A stretch of DNA of 20,353 nucleotides from an uncultured Muribaculaceae bacterium (GTDB lineage Bacteria; Bacteroidota; Bacteroidia; Bacteroidales; Muribaculaceae), in contig CALHWU010000121.1 in the NCBI GenBank assembly GCA_938039795.1, positions 1 through 20,353 of the forward strand, read 5' to 3'. This document shows positions 8,427-16,716 of this stretch, one piece after another. Position 1 is the stretch's first letter, and each line of letters opens with the position of its first letter. The notes under the pieces are model-generated. The model did no database searches. It worked only from the letters and a program-made list of their open reading frames with translations, and was not told where the DNA came from. Both the position numbers and the translations under genes were made by a program.

Positions 8427-9824
8427 GTGAACCTTAAAACTATTATCACGGCGGCGCTCATCGCTGCTATGGGCGGCGCTCCTGCAGTGGCTTCAAGCGT
8501 GGAAGGCGAGACTCCCCAGCAACAGGCCAAGCGCATGGACTGGTTTTCGAAAGCCAAGCTCGGCATCTTCATCCACTGGGGCCCATATTCGGCCGGAAAG
8601 ACTTCGGAAAGCTGGGCGTTCCACAACGGACACGTCACACTCGACGAGTACATGAAACAGGCCGACGAATTCACAGCAGCCAACTACGATCCCGGGTATT
8701 GGGCACAGCTGATAAAGGACAGCGGCGCCCGCTATACCGTCATCACCACCAAACATCACGACGGCTTCGCACTCTGGGACACCAAAGCGGGCAAAGTAAG
8801 CGCCGTTAAATCGGCGCCGGCAAAGCGCGACGTGCTCGGCCCGTTTGCCGACGCTGTGCGCAAGCAGGGCCTCAAGCTCGGCTTCTATTATTCGCTGATC
8901 GACTGGCCCCACAAGGACTATACCGACATATACCGCGCCGGCCCCAAGAAATACGAGATCAAGGATGATCCCAAGCGCTGGCAGCGTTTCCTCGACTTCA
9001 ACGATGCGCAGATGAAGGAACTCGCCACGACGTGGAATCCAGATCTATGGTGGTTTGACGGCGACTGGGAGCACTCCGCCGAAGAATGGAAGTCGCCGCA
9101 GGTCGTGGCCAAACTCCACTCATACAATCCCGATGTCATAGTCAACTCCCGCATACAGGGCTACGGCGACTATACCACTCCCGAGCTCGGCGTGCCCGTA
9201 GGCCGCCCGGAGTCGAAATGGTGGGAGACATGCATGACGATCAATGACTCGTGGGGCTACCGCATAGAGGACGATAACTACAAGAGCACGTCGACCGTAC
9301 TCCGCATGCTCGTTGACTGCATCAGTCTCGGCGGCAATCTGCTCCTCGACATCGGCCCCAAAGCCGACGGCACTATTCCCGAAGAGGAAGTGAAGATACT
9401 GAAAGATCTCGGCCGCTGGACCAAAAAGCATGCCGAGGCCATCTACGACACCCGCGCTGGCATTCCAGCCGGCCATGTACAGGCCTACACATCTCTCAAC
9501 CAGGCCGGCGACGTCCTGTATCTCTATCTTCCCTACCGCCCCAACGAATCGGTGGAGGTGAAAGGCCTCAAGAGCCGCGTCAAGAAAGTGCGCGTGGTAG
9601 GCACGGACAAGGAGCTCTCATGGAAACAGTACAACGACATCTCGTGGAGCCAGGTGCCGGGCGTATACTACATCAACGTACCCGACGATGTGCTTGATCC
9701 GGAGATCACCGTGCTCGCTCTCGAACTTGAGGAACCTGTGAAGCTTTACACAGGCGAGGGTCAGGTTATGACATTCAACGACAACGAGGCTGCCCCTGTA
9801 TCGACCGCCAACAGCGCCGAATAA
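8427..9824 (+). CDS. Secreted alpha-L-fucosidase, glycoside hydrolase family 29
   Basis: A 465-residue GH29 enzyme that should release L-fucose from host or dietary glycans by a retaining mechanism. A type I signal peptide is clear (MNLKTIITAALIAAMGGAPA, with cleavage near residues 22-24), so it acts in the periplasm or outside. GH29 motifs follow: FIHWGPYS (48-55), TTKHHDGFALWD (107-118), and WWFDGDW, with D211 as the likely nucleophile. E267 in the WWETCMTIND segment is a candidate acid/base, placed by spacing and so uncertain because that residue varies in GH29. LGGNLLLDIGPKADG (301-315) closes the barrel, and the last 110 or so residues look like the usual beta-sandwich. The start is GTG at 8427, chosen because it gives the intact signal peptide. 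No SusC/SusD pair or other hydrolase is adjacent. Confidence 0.92.
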   Translation: MNLKTIITAALIAAMGGAPAVASSVEGETPQQQAKRMDWFSKAKLGIFIHWGPYSAGKTSESWAFHNGHVTLDEYMKQADEFTAANYDPGYWAQLIKDSGARYTVITTKHHDGFALWDTKAGKVSAVKSAPAKRDVLGPFADAVRKQGLKLGFYYSLIDWPHKDYTDIYRAGPKKYEIKDDPKRWQRFLDFNDAQMKELATTWNPDLWWFDGDWEHSAEEWKSPQVVAKLHSYNPDVIVNSRIQGYGDYTTPELGVPVGRPESKWWETCMTINDSWGYRIEDDNYKSTSTVLRMLVDCISLGGNLLLDIGPKADGTIPEEEVKILKDLGRWTKKHAEAIYDTRAGIPAGHVQAYTSLNQAGDVLYLYLPYRPNESVEVKGLKSRVKKVRVVGTDKELSWKQYNDISWSQVPGVYYINVPDDVLDPEITVLALELEEPVKLYTGEGQVMTFNDNEAAPVSTANSAE

Positions 9825-9870
9825 TGCTGCTCATGATCTTGGACACATAGATACGTCTCGTATATAAATG

Positions 9871-9916
9871 GCGAAAGCGTGGCGGCCGGCTGAAAAAGCC
9901 TCCGCCACGCTTTCGC
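9871..9916 (+). terminator. Strong intrinsic-type terminator after the fucosidase gene
   Basis: A perfect 15-base stem (9871-9885 with 9902-9916, GCGAAAGCGTGGCGG and its complement) surrounds a 16-base loop that can itself pair GGCT with AGCC. It lies 46 bases after the fucosidase stop and is followed by TTTA. The T-run is short, but the stem is long and GC-rich. It could also work in the other direction for readthrough from the EamA gene. Confidence 0.75.
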
Positions 9917-9963
9917 TTTAATGTCTATATCCTGATTTATATCATAGCCTACTATATAGATAG

Positions 9964-9993
9964 TTTAACTATGGCGAATTCGCCATAATTAAA
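9964..9993 (-). terminator. Near-perfect 30-base palindrome downstream of the EamA gene, possible terminator
   Basis: A 16-base perfect palindrome, ATGGCGAATTCGCCAT (9971-9986), extends outward by TTTAA-CT on one side and AATTAAA on the other, giving 14 of 15 paired positions per arm. It begins 22 bases past the EamA stop codon when read on the minus strand and ends in an A/T-rich arm. This fits a terminator hairpin for the long minus-strand operon. The absence of a loop would equally suit a dimeric protein's binding site. Confidence 0.45.
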
Positions 9994-10015
9994 GCCGGAA
10001 TAGCAAAGTATCCAG

Positions 10016-10918
10016 TCAATGGGGGAGAAGGCGGCGAAACTTGCGTCCGGCAAGATACTGGTTGTAGAGGATGCCTCCGACGATAAGAGTGAGGCCTATA
10101 TAGGTCGACGGAAGAATTGTCTCGCCCACGATCATTGCCACGAAGAAGAGCGACAGGAAAGGCGCGAGAAAACAGAGCTGATTGACGAGTGCTGGATTGT
10201 CGGTAGTGCGGATAGCTATGCCGAAACAGATAAACGGTATGCCCATCTCGAAGGCGCCGATATAGCAGCCGGCGAGGAGTCCCTGTGCACTGACCGGTTC
10301 AAGCGGCCGGAACAGAGAGATAACGACGAGATAAAGCGCTCCGAAAAAGAATGTAAGAAAGAGCGAGGCCGTCTCGCTGACTGATGATTTCAGACTGTCG
10401 TTGACGATCCAGTAGAGCGCCCACAGCAGCGCCGATCCGATAGCCATCGCTATACCGGCTACCGATACGTGTCCCTCCATTCCTCCTCCGAGAGATATAC
10501 ATGTCACTCCGGCGAGCGAGACGGCCATGCCGACATATTTAGCTGCCGGAATCGGCTTATGGTCGATCACTGCGATCAGCAGCGACAGGATGATAGGCCA
10601 CACGTAGTTGATGGGCTGAGCCATCTGTGCCGGCAGATAGTCATAGGCCTCGAACAGCACAAAATAATAACTTACTGGCGCAATAAGACCCAACAGGGCG
10701 AATCGCAGCCACAGAGCGGCGGGAAGGCGGCGCAGTTCGCCCCAGCCTCTTTCGACAGTGAGCCAGACAGTATGGACTGCCAGAGCTGCCATTACCGAAA
10801 CAAATACCATCTCGAATACGCCCATCGAAGCGAGGGCGATCTTGAAAGCGGTGGCCACCGTCGACCAGCTGAAGACTGTGACGGCGGCCAGCACTATAGC
10901 GCGTGATGACGCTTTCAT
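10016..10918 (-). CDS. EamA/DMT-family transporter
   Basis: A 300-residue hydrophobic protein with about ten predicted membrane helices arranged as two five-helix repeats, as expected for the drug/metabolite transporter EamA family. The first repeat starts with VFSWSTVATAFKIAL and includes AQPINYVWPIILSLL; the second starts near GIAMAIGSALLWALYWIVND and ends with TYIGLTLIVGGILYNQYLAG. It probably exports or exchanges small metabolites such as amino acids or nucleosides, but substrate cannot be read from sequence. Its ATG is 45 bases after the aminopeptidase stop, so it may be the last gene of the ybeY-to-eamA transcription unit. I saw no separate promoter in that gap, only a 12-base palindrome (10943-10954). 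Confidence 0.88.
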   Translation of the reverse strand: MKASSRAIVLAAVTVFSWSTVATAFKIALASMGVFEMVFVSVMAALAVHTVWLTVERGWGELRRLPAALWLRFALLGLIAPVSYYFVLFEAYDYLPAQMAQPINYVWPIILSLLIAVIDHKPIPAAKYVGMAVSLAGVTCISLGGGMEGHVSVAGIAMAIGSALLWALYWIVNDSLKSSVSETASLFLTFFFGALYLVVISLFRPLEPVSAQGLLAGCYIGAFEMGIPFICFGIAIRTTDNPALVNQLCFLAPFLSLFFVAMIVGETILPSTYIGLTLIVGGILYNQYLAGRKFRRLLPH

Positions 10919-10963
10919 GATTTACCAGAATTGATGATGAGGAAAACCGGTTTTACAGAATCT

Positions 10964-12325
10964 TCAGCGCATCGCTTCCACCTCGTCGGTAGTGAGAGGG
11001 ATTTTCTTGCCTAGACGACGCGATCCGTCGGAGGTGATGAGATAATCCTCCTCGTTGCGGATGCCGCCGAAATGGCGCCATTTCTCAAGCTCATCATAGT
11101 TGATGAATTCCTTGAAGCGTCCCTCGGCTTTCCAAAGGTCGATAAGCTCAGGTATGAAGTATACACCAGGCTCGATAGTCAGCACGAAGCCCTCCTCAAG
11201 CTCGCGGCCCAGACGGAGCGACTTGCGGCCGAACTGGCGGCTCTTGGGCTTGCCGTCGTAACCCACGAACTCTTCGCCGAGATTCTCCATATCATGCACA
11301 TCGAGGCCCATCATGTGGCCCAGACCGCACTGGAAGAACATGGCGTGGGCGCCTGCGGCCACAGCCTCGGCGGGATCGCCCTGGAGGATGCCCAGATCGC
11401 GCATACCGGCACATATCACTTCGGATGCACGCTCATAGACTTTCACGAAAGGCACTCCTGGACGGAGCATCTCGACAGCGGCGAGATGAGAGGCCACCTG
11501 GATGTCGTAAACGGCCTTCTGACGCGATGTATACCTGCGTCCGGCACATATGGTGGAAGACATGTCGCCGGCGTAGCCTGACGGCCGTTCGGCGCCTGCG
11601 TCGATGAGTACCATATCGCCCTCCTTGATCAGATTGCCGTGATAATGGTTGTGGAGTGTCTGGCCGTTGATCGTGCAGATTGTGGGGAACGAGAGGCCGC
11701 AGTTCTGCGAGGCCGCTGTCTCCTCTATTATCGCCACTACCTCGTATTCATGCATTCCGGGGCGGATCGCTTTTGTAGCGGTGATATGCATGTCAGCCGT
11801 GACATTGCAGGCCTTCTCGATCTCGGCGATCTCTTCGGGCTGCTTGTGATTGCGCATGTCGACCACGCCGCGTATGAATTCTTCCGACGGTTTTTCCTCT
11901 CCAGGCATTATGCCGAGCAGTCGCCAGAGCTTAAGCTGATGCTCCGGACGGTAGGTGGGGAGATATCTCACGAGGGAACAACGGTCGAGATAGCTCTTGA
12001 GATCGGCCGACGGACGCACATTGTCGACACCCACAAGATGGGCTTTCTCATGCAGGGTGGGCTGAGTGCCCATCCATACGATATGGTCGATCGTAAGCTC
12101 GTCGCCGAATATGATCTCGCGGTCGTTGTCGATGTCTATCACAGCTGCGAGTCCGTCGTAAGGCAATCCGAAATAATACAGGAACGTCGAATCCTGGCGG
12201 AAAGGATAAGTGTTGTCGGCGTAGTTGCTTCCGCACTCGTCGTTACCAAGGAATAGCAGAGTGCCCGAACCTACGCGCCGTTTCAGTTCAGCCCTGCGGC
12301 GCACATAGATATCTTTTTCAAACAT
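10964..12325 (-). CDS. Aminopeptidase P family metallopeptidase (M24B)
   Basis: A 453-residue Xaa-Pro aminopeptidase with an N-terminal creatinase-like domain (about 1-160; it begins MFEKDIYVRRRAELKRRVGS and contains NTYPFRQDSTFLYYFGLP) and a C-terminal pita-bread catalytic domain. The five metal ligands of the dinuclear site are all visible: D242 (LIDAGAE), D254 (AGDMSSTI), H337 (GLGHMMG), E385 (TIEPGVYF) and E425 (GIRNEEDYL). The enzyme removes N-terminal residues that precede proline, most likely in the cytoplasm because no signal peptide is seen. It starts 40 bases after the uvrC stop. The exact substrate (peptide versus dipeptide) is not determined. Confidence 0.92.
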   Translation of the reverse strand: MFEKDIYVRRRAELKRRVGSGTLLFLGNDECGSNYADNTYPFRQDSTFLYYFGLPYDGLAAVIDIDNDREIIFGDELTIDHIVWMGTQPTLHEKAHLVGVDNVRPSADLKSYLDRCSLVRYLPTYRPEHQLKLWRLLGIMPGEEKPSEEFIRGVVDMRNHKQPEEIAEIEKACNVTADMHITATKAIRPGMHEYEVVAIIEETAASQNCGLSFPTICTINGQTLHNHYHGNLIKEGDMVLIDAGAERPSGYAGDMSSTICAGRRYTSRQKAVYDIQVASHLAAVEMLRPGVPFVKVYERASEVICAGMRDLGILQGDPAEAVAAGAHAMFFQCGLGHMMGLDVHDMENLGEEFVGYDGKPKSRQFGRKSLRLGRELEEGFVLTIEPGVYFIPELIDLWKAEGRFKEFINYDELEKWRHFGGIRNEEDYLITSDGSRRLGKKIPLTTDEVEAMR

Positions 12326-12365
12326 AGCGGTTTACGTTTAGTAATTTATGAAATAATCTTGTTTA

Positions 12366-14213
12366 TCATTGATTATCAATTGATTGAGTAGCCATATTTT
12401 CATCCAGAGGATGAAGAGCTCCATATACAATCGACGCCTTGGATGGGCCTACTACGGCGGCAATATCGTCGAGATCAGCCTCACGTACACGCTTGAGGCT
12501 TTTGAAATGCGTCAGAAGAGCTTCGCGTGTCTTCTCGCCGATCCCTTTGATAGAGTCAAGAGCCGATACCGTCTGCGAGCGGCTGCGGCGGTTGCGGTGA
12601 TGAGTGATTCCAAACCGGTGGGCCTCGTCGCGGAGATGCTGCACGACCCGCAGGGATTCGGAATTCTTGTCGATATACAGCGGCACGCTGTCGCCGGGAA
12701 AATAGATCTCCTCAAGACGCTTGGCTATGCCTACCACAGCGATCGTGCCGCGCAGTCCCATCTCGTCGAGAGCCTCCACGGCCGAACTGAGCTGGCCCTT
12801 GCCTCCATCGACAACGATAAGCTGAGGCAATCCCTGCCCCTCGCTGACCAGACGGGTATAGCGGCGCGTCAGCACCTCTTTCATCGACGCGAAATCATCA
12901 GGTCCCTCGACGGTCTTGATATTGAAGTGGCGGTAGTCTTTTTTTGACGGACGTCCGTCGCGAAACACGACACACGATGCCACAGGATTCGTACCCTGGA
13001 TATTCGAATTGTCGAAGCACTCGATGTGGCGCGGAAGCTCCGTCAGCCTGAAATCGGCCTTCATGCGCTCAAGCAGCCGGTCGGTGCGCTGCTCCGGATC
13101 ATTGCGCTCCATATGTTTCAGCATATCGATCTTGTGCTGGCGGGCATTTCGCTCCGACACCTCAAGGATCTTGTTCTTATCGCCACGCTGCGGCACGATG
13201 AATGTGACTCCCGGCATATCGACGTCGGGCTCCTCGGCCACAATCACCTCCTCGTATCTGACACCAAGCTCACGCTCCACCTCGGCCATGGCATAGGAGA
13301 GAAGCTGCGCCACGGTCTCGTCCATCGAACGGCGATATTGCAGCGTGACGCTGCGTACCACCGCCCCGCAATGCATATGCATATAATTGATGAAAACCTC
13401 ATCCCCGCCATCATCGTCGACACCGAACACATCGATATCCCCTATCGTCTGACTGACGATGACGCTCTTGGCACAATATCGCTCCACGAGCTGATAACGC
13501 TCCTTCACCGCCTGCGCCTCCTCAAAACGCAGTTCGGCCGACAATGCCTCCATCTCCACTCGGAGATGTCCGAGCAGCTCCGACATATCCCCGCGCAATA
13601 TTTCCTTCACACGCTCGATATGGCGCGCATATTCCTCTGCTCTGACCTTTCCGACGCAGGGGCCGCAGCAGCGCTTGATGTGATAGTCGAGACATAGCCG
13701 GTATTTGCCTGCCTCAACCCCTTCGCGGGTGATCGGGCCGCGGCATGAACGGAGTGGATATAGCTCCCTGATGAGATCGAGCACAGCGCGTGCCGATCCG
13801 GTATCGGTATATGGGCCGTAATATTTCGAGCCGTCCCTGACCCGCTGACGGGTCAGGAATACCCTTGGAAATGTCTCGTTGGTCACGACAATCCACGGAT
13901 ATGACTTGTCATCCTTCAGAAGCACATTGTAGCGGGGCTTGTACTCCTTGATCATGGAATTCTCCAGATTAAGCGCATCCTGCTCCGTAGGCACGACGAT
14001 ATATTTCATATCGGCGATAGCCCTTACGAGAAGATTGGTGCGAAGCGAATCGTGAGTGCGGTTGAAATATGATGAAACACGACGCTTCAGATTCTTCGCC
14101 TTGCCGATATAGATGACCGTACCCTCGTCGTCGAAATACATGTAGACTCCGGGGGTGGTAGGGAGAATGGCTATCTTCTCCTCAAGTTCGTGTGATTTTC
14201 TGTGCTTGGGCAA
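12366..14213 (-). CDS. uvrC: UvrABC excinuclease subunit C
   Basis: A 615-residue UvrC that makes both incisions in nucleotide excision repair after loading by UvrA-UvrB. The GIY-YIG nuclease domain for the 3' cut is N-terminal (PTTPGVYMYF, with YIG at 35-37, and KAKNLKRRVSSYF). A four-cysteine region follows (C157, C174, C182/C183, C186), matching the place where UvrC proteins bind an Fe-S cluster. A UvrB-interacting coiled segment is at about 205-240 (LRFEEAQAVKERYQLVE). The RNase H-like domain for the 5' cut contains IECFDNSNIQGTNPVAS and LIVVDGGKGQ. Tandem helix-hairpin-helix DNA binding is near 555-595 (SIKGIGEKTREALLTHFKSL). Length and domain order are complete. It is 53 bases downstream of apt. 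Confidence 0.97.
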   Translation of the reverse strand: MPKHRKSHELEEKIAILPTTPGVYMYFDDEGTVIYIGKAKNLKRRVSSYFNRTHDSLRTNLLVRAIADMKYIVVPTEQDALNLENSMIKEYKPRYNVLLKDDKSYPWIVVTNETFPRVFLTRQRVRDGSKYYGPYTDTGSARAVLDLIRELYPLRSCRGPITREGVEAGKYRLCLDYHIKRCCGPCVGKVRAEEYARHIERVKEILRGDMSELLGHLRVEMEALSAELRFEEAQAVKERYQLVERYCAKSVIVSQTIGDIDVFGVDDDGGDEVFINYMHMHCGAVVRSVTLQYRRSMDETVAQLLSYAMAEVERELGVRYEEVIVAEEPDVDMPGVTFIVPQRGDKNKILEVSERNARQHKIDMLKHMERNDPEQRTDRLLERMKADFRLTELPRHIECFDNSNIQGTNPVASCVVFRDGRPSKKDYRHFNIKTVEGPDDFASMKEVLTRRYTRLVSEGQGLPQLIVVDGGKGQLSSAVEALDEMGLRGTIAVVGIAKRLEEIYFPGDSVPLYIDKNSESLRVVQHLRDEAHRFGITHHRNRRSRSQTVSALDSIKGIGEKTREALLTHFKSLKRVREADLDDIAAVVGPSKASIVYGALHPLDENMATQSIDNQ

Positions 14214-14233
14214 TTCGGGTCAGAGTTGATTAT

Positions 14234-14261
14234 TCCGACGGACAAATATATTTCCGTCCGA
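14234..14261 (-). other. Hairpin in the apt-uvrC gap
   Basis: TCCGACGGA (14234-14242) can pair with TCCGTCCGA (14253-14261) with one mismatch around a ten-base A/T-rich loop. It fills most of the 53-base gap between two co-directional genes. There is no T-run after it on the minus strand, so a transcript-processing or stability role is more likely than termination; this is inference. Confidence 0.35.
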
Positions 14262-14266
14262 CATAT

Positions 14267-14785
14267 TCAGTAGGTGATCAATGTCGATACTTCAGCATCT
14301 TCAGGCAGCCGGGCTTTGCCGTTAAGATCGGCGAGCTCCACTATGGCGTTGACGTATATCTTGCGCGGGTTCATACGCTTTACCAGCTCATATGCCGCCG
14401 CCATGGTGCCTCCGGTAGCGAGCACATCATCATGGATCACCACAACATCGTCGGGAGTTATGGCGTCGCGGTGTATCTCGATCGTGTCGGTACCATACTC
14501 CTTTTCATAGGAGGTTGTGACCACCTCGCTCGGCAGTTTGCCAGGCTTGCGCGCCGGCACGAAGCCCGCTCCGAGTTCATATGCAAGGATCGAACCGCAG
14601 ATAAAACCACGCGACTCAATGCCTACGACTTTTGTCACACCCTTGTCGCAATAGAGCTGCGAAAGATTCCAGCCCAGAATGTGGATAGCCCGCGGATCCT
14701 TGAACGCTGTGGTCAGGTCGCGGAAGATGATTCCTTTTTTAGGGAAATCCACGATGTCGCGGATTTTGGTTTTTACATATTCCAT
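14267..14785 (-). CDS. apt: Adenine phosphoribosyltransferase
   Basis: A 172-residue type I phosphoribosyltransferase that salvages adenine to AMP using PRPP. The PRPP-binding motif VVVIHDDVLATGGT is at 114-127. The Apt-specific start IRDIVDFPKKGIIFRDLT, the GIESRGFICGSILA loop (55-68) and the PARKPGKLP hood loop (77-85) are all present. I use ATG at 14785 because MEYVKTKIRD begins the conserved N-terminus. An in-frame ATG at 14836, overlapping the mnmG stop as ATGA, would add 17 residues (MIVSRGTTISQLKSNDY) whose codons are largely the parS site; that longer form is judged unlikely. The gene sits between mnmG and uvrC on the same strand. Confidence 0.94.
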   Translation of the reverse strand: MEYVKTKIRDIVDFPKKGIIFRDLTTAFKDPRAIHILGWNLSQLYCDKGVTKVVGIESRGFICGSILAYELGAGFVPARKPGKLPSEVVTTSYEKEYGTDTIEIHRDAITPDDVVVIHDDVLATGGTMAAAYELVKRMNPRKIYVNAIVELADLNGKARLPEDAEVSTLITY

Positions 14786-14815
14786 ATAATCGTTTGATTT
14801 TAATTGACTAATTGT

Positions 14816-14831
14816 TGTTCCACGTGAAACA
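14816..14831. promoter_or_regulatory. parS: parS centromere site for ParB (perfect 16-base match)
   Basis: TGTTCCACGTGAAACA is identical to the chromosomal parS sequence described for Bacillus subtilis Spo0J/ParB and fits the widely conserved consensus TGTTtCACGTGAAACA. It is palindromic except at position 5/12. It lies 1 base after the mnmG stop codon and 30 bases upstream of the chosen apt start, in the short gap of a transcribed operon. ParB is expected to nucleate here and spread, loading SMC/condensin and directing the origin region. That it works in this organism is inference from conservation. Confidence 0.85.
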
Positions 14832-14832
14832 A

Positions 14833-16716
14833 TCATCTACCGAGCAACAGTAGCAGAATATTGATATCGCTTGGTGAGACTCCCGGTATACGCGATGCCT
14901 GACCAACTGTAGCAGGATCAATTCTCGAAAGCTTCTGACGCGCTTCGGTCGAAAGAGAATTAACCGAACTGTAATCAATGCGCCCTCGCAACTTCACCTC
15001 ATCAAGACGGCGAAGCTTCTGAGCAATCTGCCTCTCGCGGTCGATATATCCTCCGTATTTAAGAAGAATCTCCGCGGATTCTATGATCTCATTACGCCTC
15101 GCAAGCTCTACATTATTTTCTATAAAATCAGCCAATGCAGGCAGAGAGTCTGAAAGCAAAGCAATCGTCAGCTTCGGGCGGAGAACAAGGTCGACAAGCT
15201 TCACACCTTGTCGGAGCGGAGTATCGCCGAGGCGCTGGAGGAGCGGATTGACTTCAGCGGACTTAACACTGTAATTTGAAACAAACTCAATCAACGCGTC
15301 GCGCTGCTGCCTCTTTGAAAGCATCAGTGCGAATCTCTCGTCACTCACCAGTCCGATCTCACGGCCACGGTGGGTAAGACGCATGTCGGCATCGTCCTGA
15401 CGGAGCAATATGCGGTATTCAGCACGCGAGGTAAACATCCGGTATGGTTCATCGACACCCTTCGTGACAAGATCGTCGATCAGAACGCCGATATAGCTCT
15501 CGTCGCGGGCGAGAGTAAATGCCGGAAGACCGTGCACCGACTGATGCGCGTTGATGCCGGCCACGATACCCTGCCCCGCCGCCTCCTCGTAGCCGGTTGT
15601 TCCATTGACCTGACCGGCGAGGAAAAGAGCGCCGACAACACGGCTTTCAAGAGTATGATGGAGCTGGGTCGGATCGAAAAAGTCATATTCTATAGCGTAT
15701 CCGGGGCGATATATCTGCACATTTTCAAAAGCGGGAATGGTCTTCAGAGCACGTATCTGTATGTCCATCGGGAGCGACGAGGAAAAACCGTTCAGGTAGT
15801 ATTCATTGCCCGATTCCGACTCCGGCTCTATGAAAAGCTGATGCTCCGTCTTGTCGGCGAACGTGACTATCTTCGTCTCGATGCTCGGACAATACCGTGG
15901 CCCGATGCTCTGGATCTGCCCGTTGAAAAGCGGCGAATCAGGCAAGCCCTGACGCAAAATATCGTGGGTCGACTCGTTGGTATAGACGAGGTGGCAGGGC
16001 TGCTGCGAGAGATGCCGTCGCGATGACGGCAGGTAGGAGAAACGGTGAAGATCATCGTCGTCACCATCCTGTCTGACTGTTTTCGACCAATCGATACTCC
16101 GTCCGTCGATACGTACGGGTGTGCCGGTTTTCATCCTGTCTGTCCGGATTCCCGCATCTCTCAGTTGCTCGGTCAGTCCCGTTGAAACAGGCTCCGATAT
16201 GCGGCCTCCGGGAAATTGCTGCCGGCCGATATGCATCAGTCCGTTCAGAAAAGTACCTGCCGTAAGCACTACCGCACGGCATGTGAACCTCGCTCCATGA
16301 ACCGTTTCAACTCCCTTGGCCTTGCCATCCTCGATCAGCAGACGGTTGACACTGTCCTGCCACAGATAGAGGTTTGGAGTAGACTCCAGCACCTTGCGCC
16401 AGACAGCCGAAAATTTCATCCGGTCAGACTGAACACGCGGACTCCACATAGCCGGACCTTTCGAGCGGTTTAGCATGCGGAACTGCAATGCTGTAGCGTC
16501 AGCAATAACTCCCATCTGGCCGCCCAAAGCGTCTATTTCTCTGACTATCTGCCCTTTGGCAATACCGCCTACAGCCGGATTACAGCTCATCTGAGCTATT
16601 TTATCCATATCCATGGTGATCAGCAGAGTCGACGAACCGAGGCGCGCCGCTGCAGCAGCAGCTTCGCAGCCGGCATGGCCGGCGCCGACCACAATCACGT
16701 CATAATCAGTCATCAT
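14833..16716 (-). CDS. mnmG: tRNA uridine-5-carboxymethylaminomethyl modification enzyme MnmG (GidA)
   Basis: A 627-residue FAD-dependent enzyme that, with MnmE, installs (carboxymethyl)aminomethyl groups at wobble U34 of several tRNAs. The dinucleotide-binding motif VVGAGHAGCEAA (9-20, GxGxxG at 11-16) opens the protein. MnmG signatures follow: MSCNPAVGGIAKGQIVREID, then IGPRYCPSIETKI, GQVNGTTGYEEAAGQG and FTSRAEYRILLRQDDADMRL. The C-terminal helical domain for MnmE/tRNA contact ends at SRIPGVSPSDINILLLLLGR. The start (ATG 16716, or the adjacent ATG 16713) overlaps the ybeY stop as ATGA. In many bacteria mnmG is close to oriC, which fits the parS site at its 3' end. Length is normal. Confidence 0.97.
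   Translation of the reverse strand: MMTDYDVIVVGAGHAGCEAAAAAARLGSSTLLITMDMDKIAQMSCNPAVGGIAKGQIVREIDALGGQMGVIADATALQFRMLNRSKGPAMWSPRVQSDRMKFSAVWRKVLESTPNLYLWQDSVNRLLIEDGKAKGVETVHGARFTCRAVVLTAGTFLNGLMHIGRQQFPGGRISEPVSTGLTEQLRDAGIRTDRMKTGTPVRIDGRSIDWSKTVRQDGDDDDLHRFSYLPSSRRHLSQQPCHLVYTNESTHDILRQGLPDSPLFNGQIQSIGPRYCPSIETKIVTFADKTEHQLFIEPESESGNEYYLNGFSSSLPMDIQIRALKTIPAFENVQIYRPGYAIEYDFFDPTQLHHTLESRVVGALFLAGQVNGTTGYEEAAGQGIVAGINAHQSVHGLPAFTLARDESYIGVLIDDLVTKGVDEPYRMFTSRAEYRILLRQDDADMRLTHRGREIGLVSDERFALMLSKRQQRDALIEFVSNYSVKSAEVNPLLQRLGDTPLRQGVKLVDLVLRPKLTIALLSDSLPALADFIENNVELARRNEIIESAEILLKYGGYIDRERQIAQKLRRLDEVKLRGRIDYSSVNSLSTEARQKLSRIDPATVGQASRIPGVSPSDINILLLLLGR

Noticed and set aside
10943..10954. 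Perfect 12-base palindrome AAAACCGGTTTT between the aminopeptidase and EamA genes
   Set aside because: Palindromes of this length are expected several times in 20 kb by chance, and there is no T-run or promoter element tied to it.
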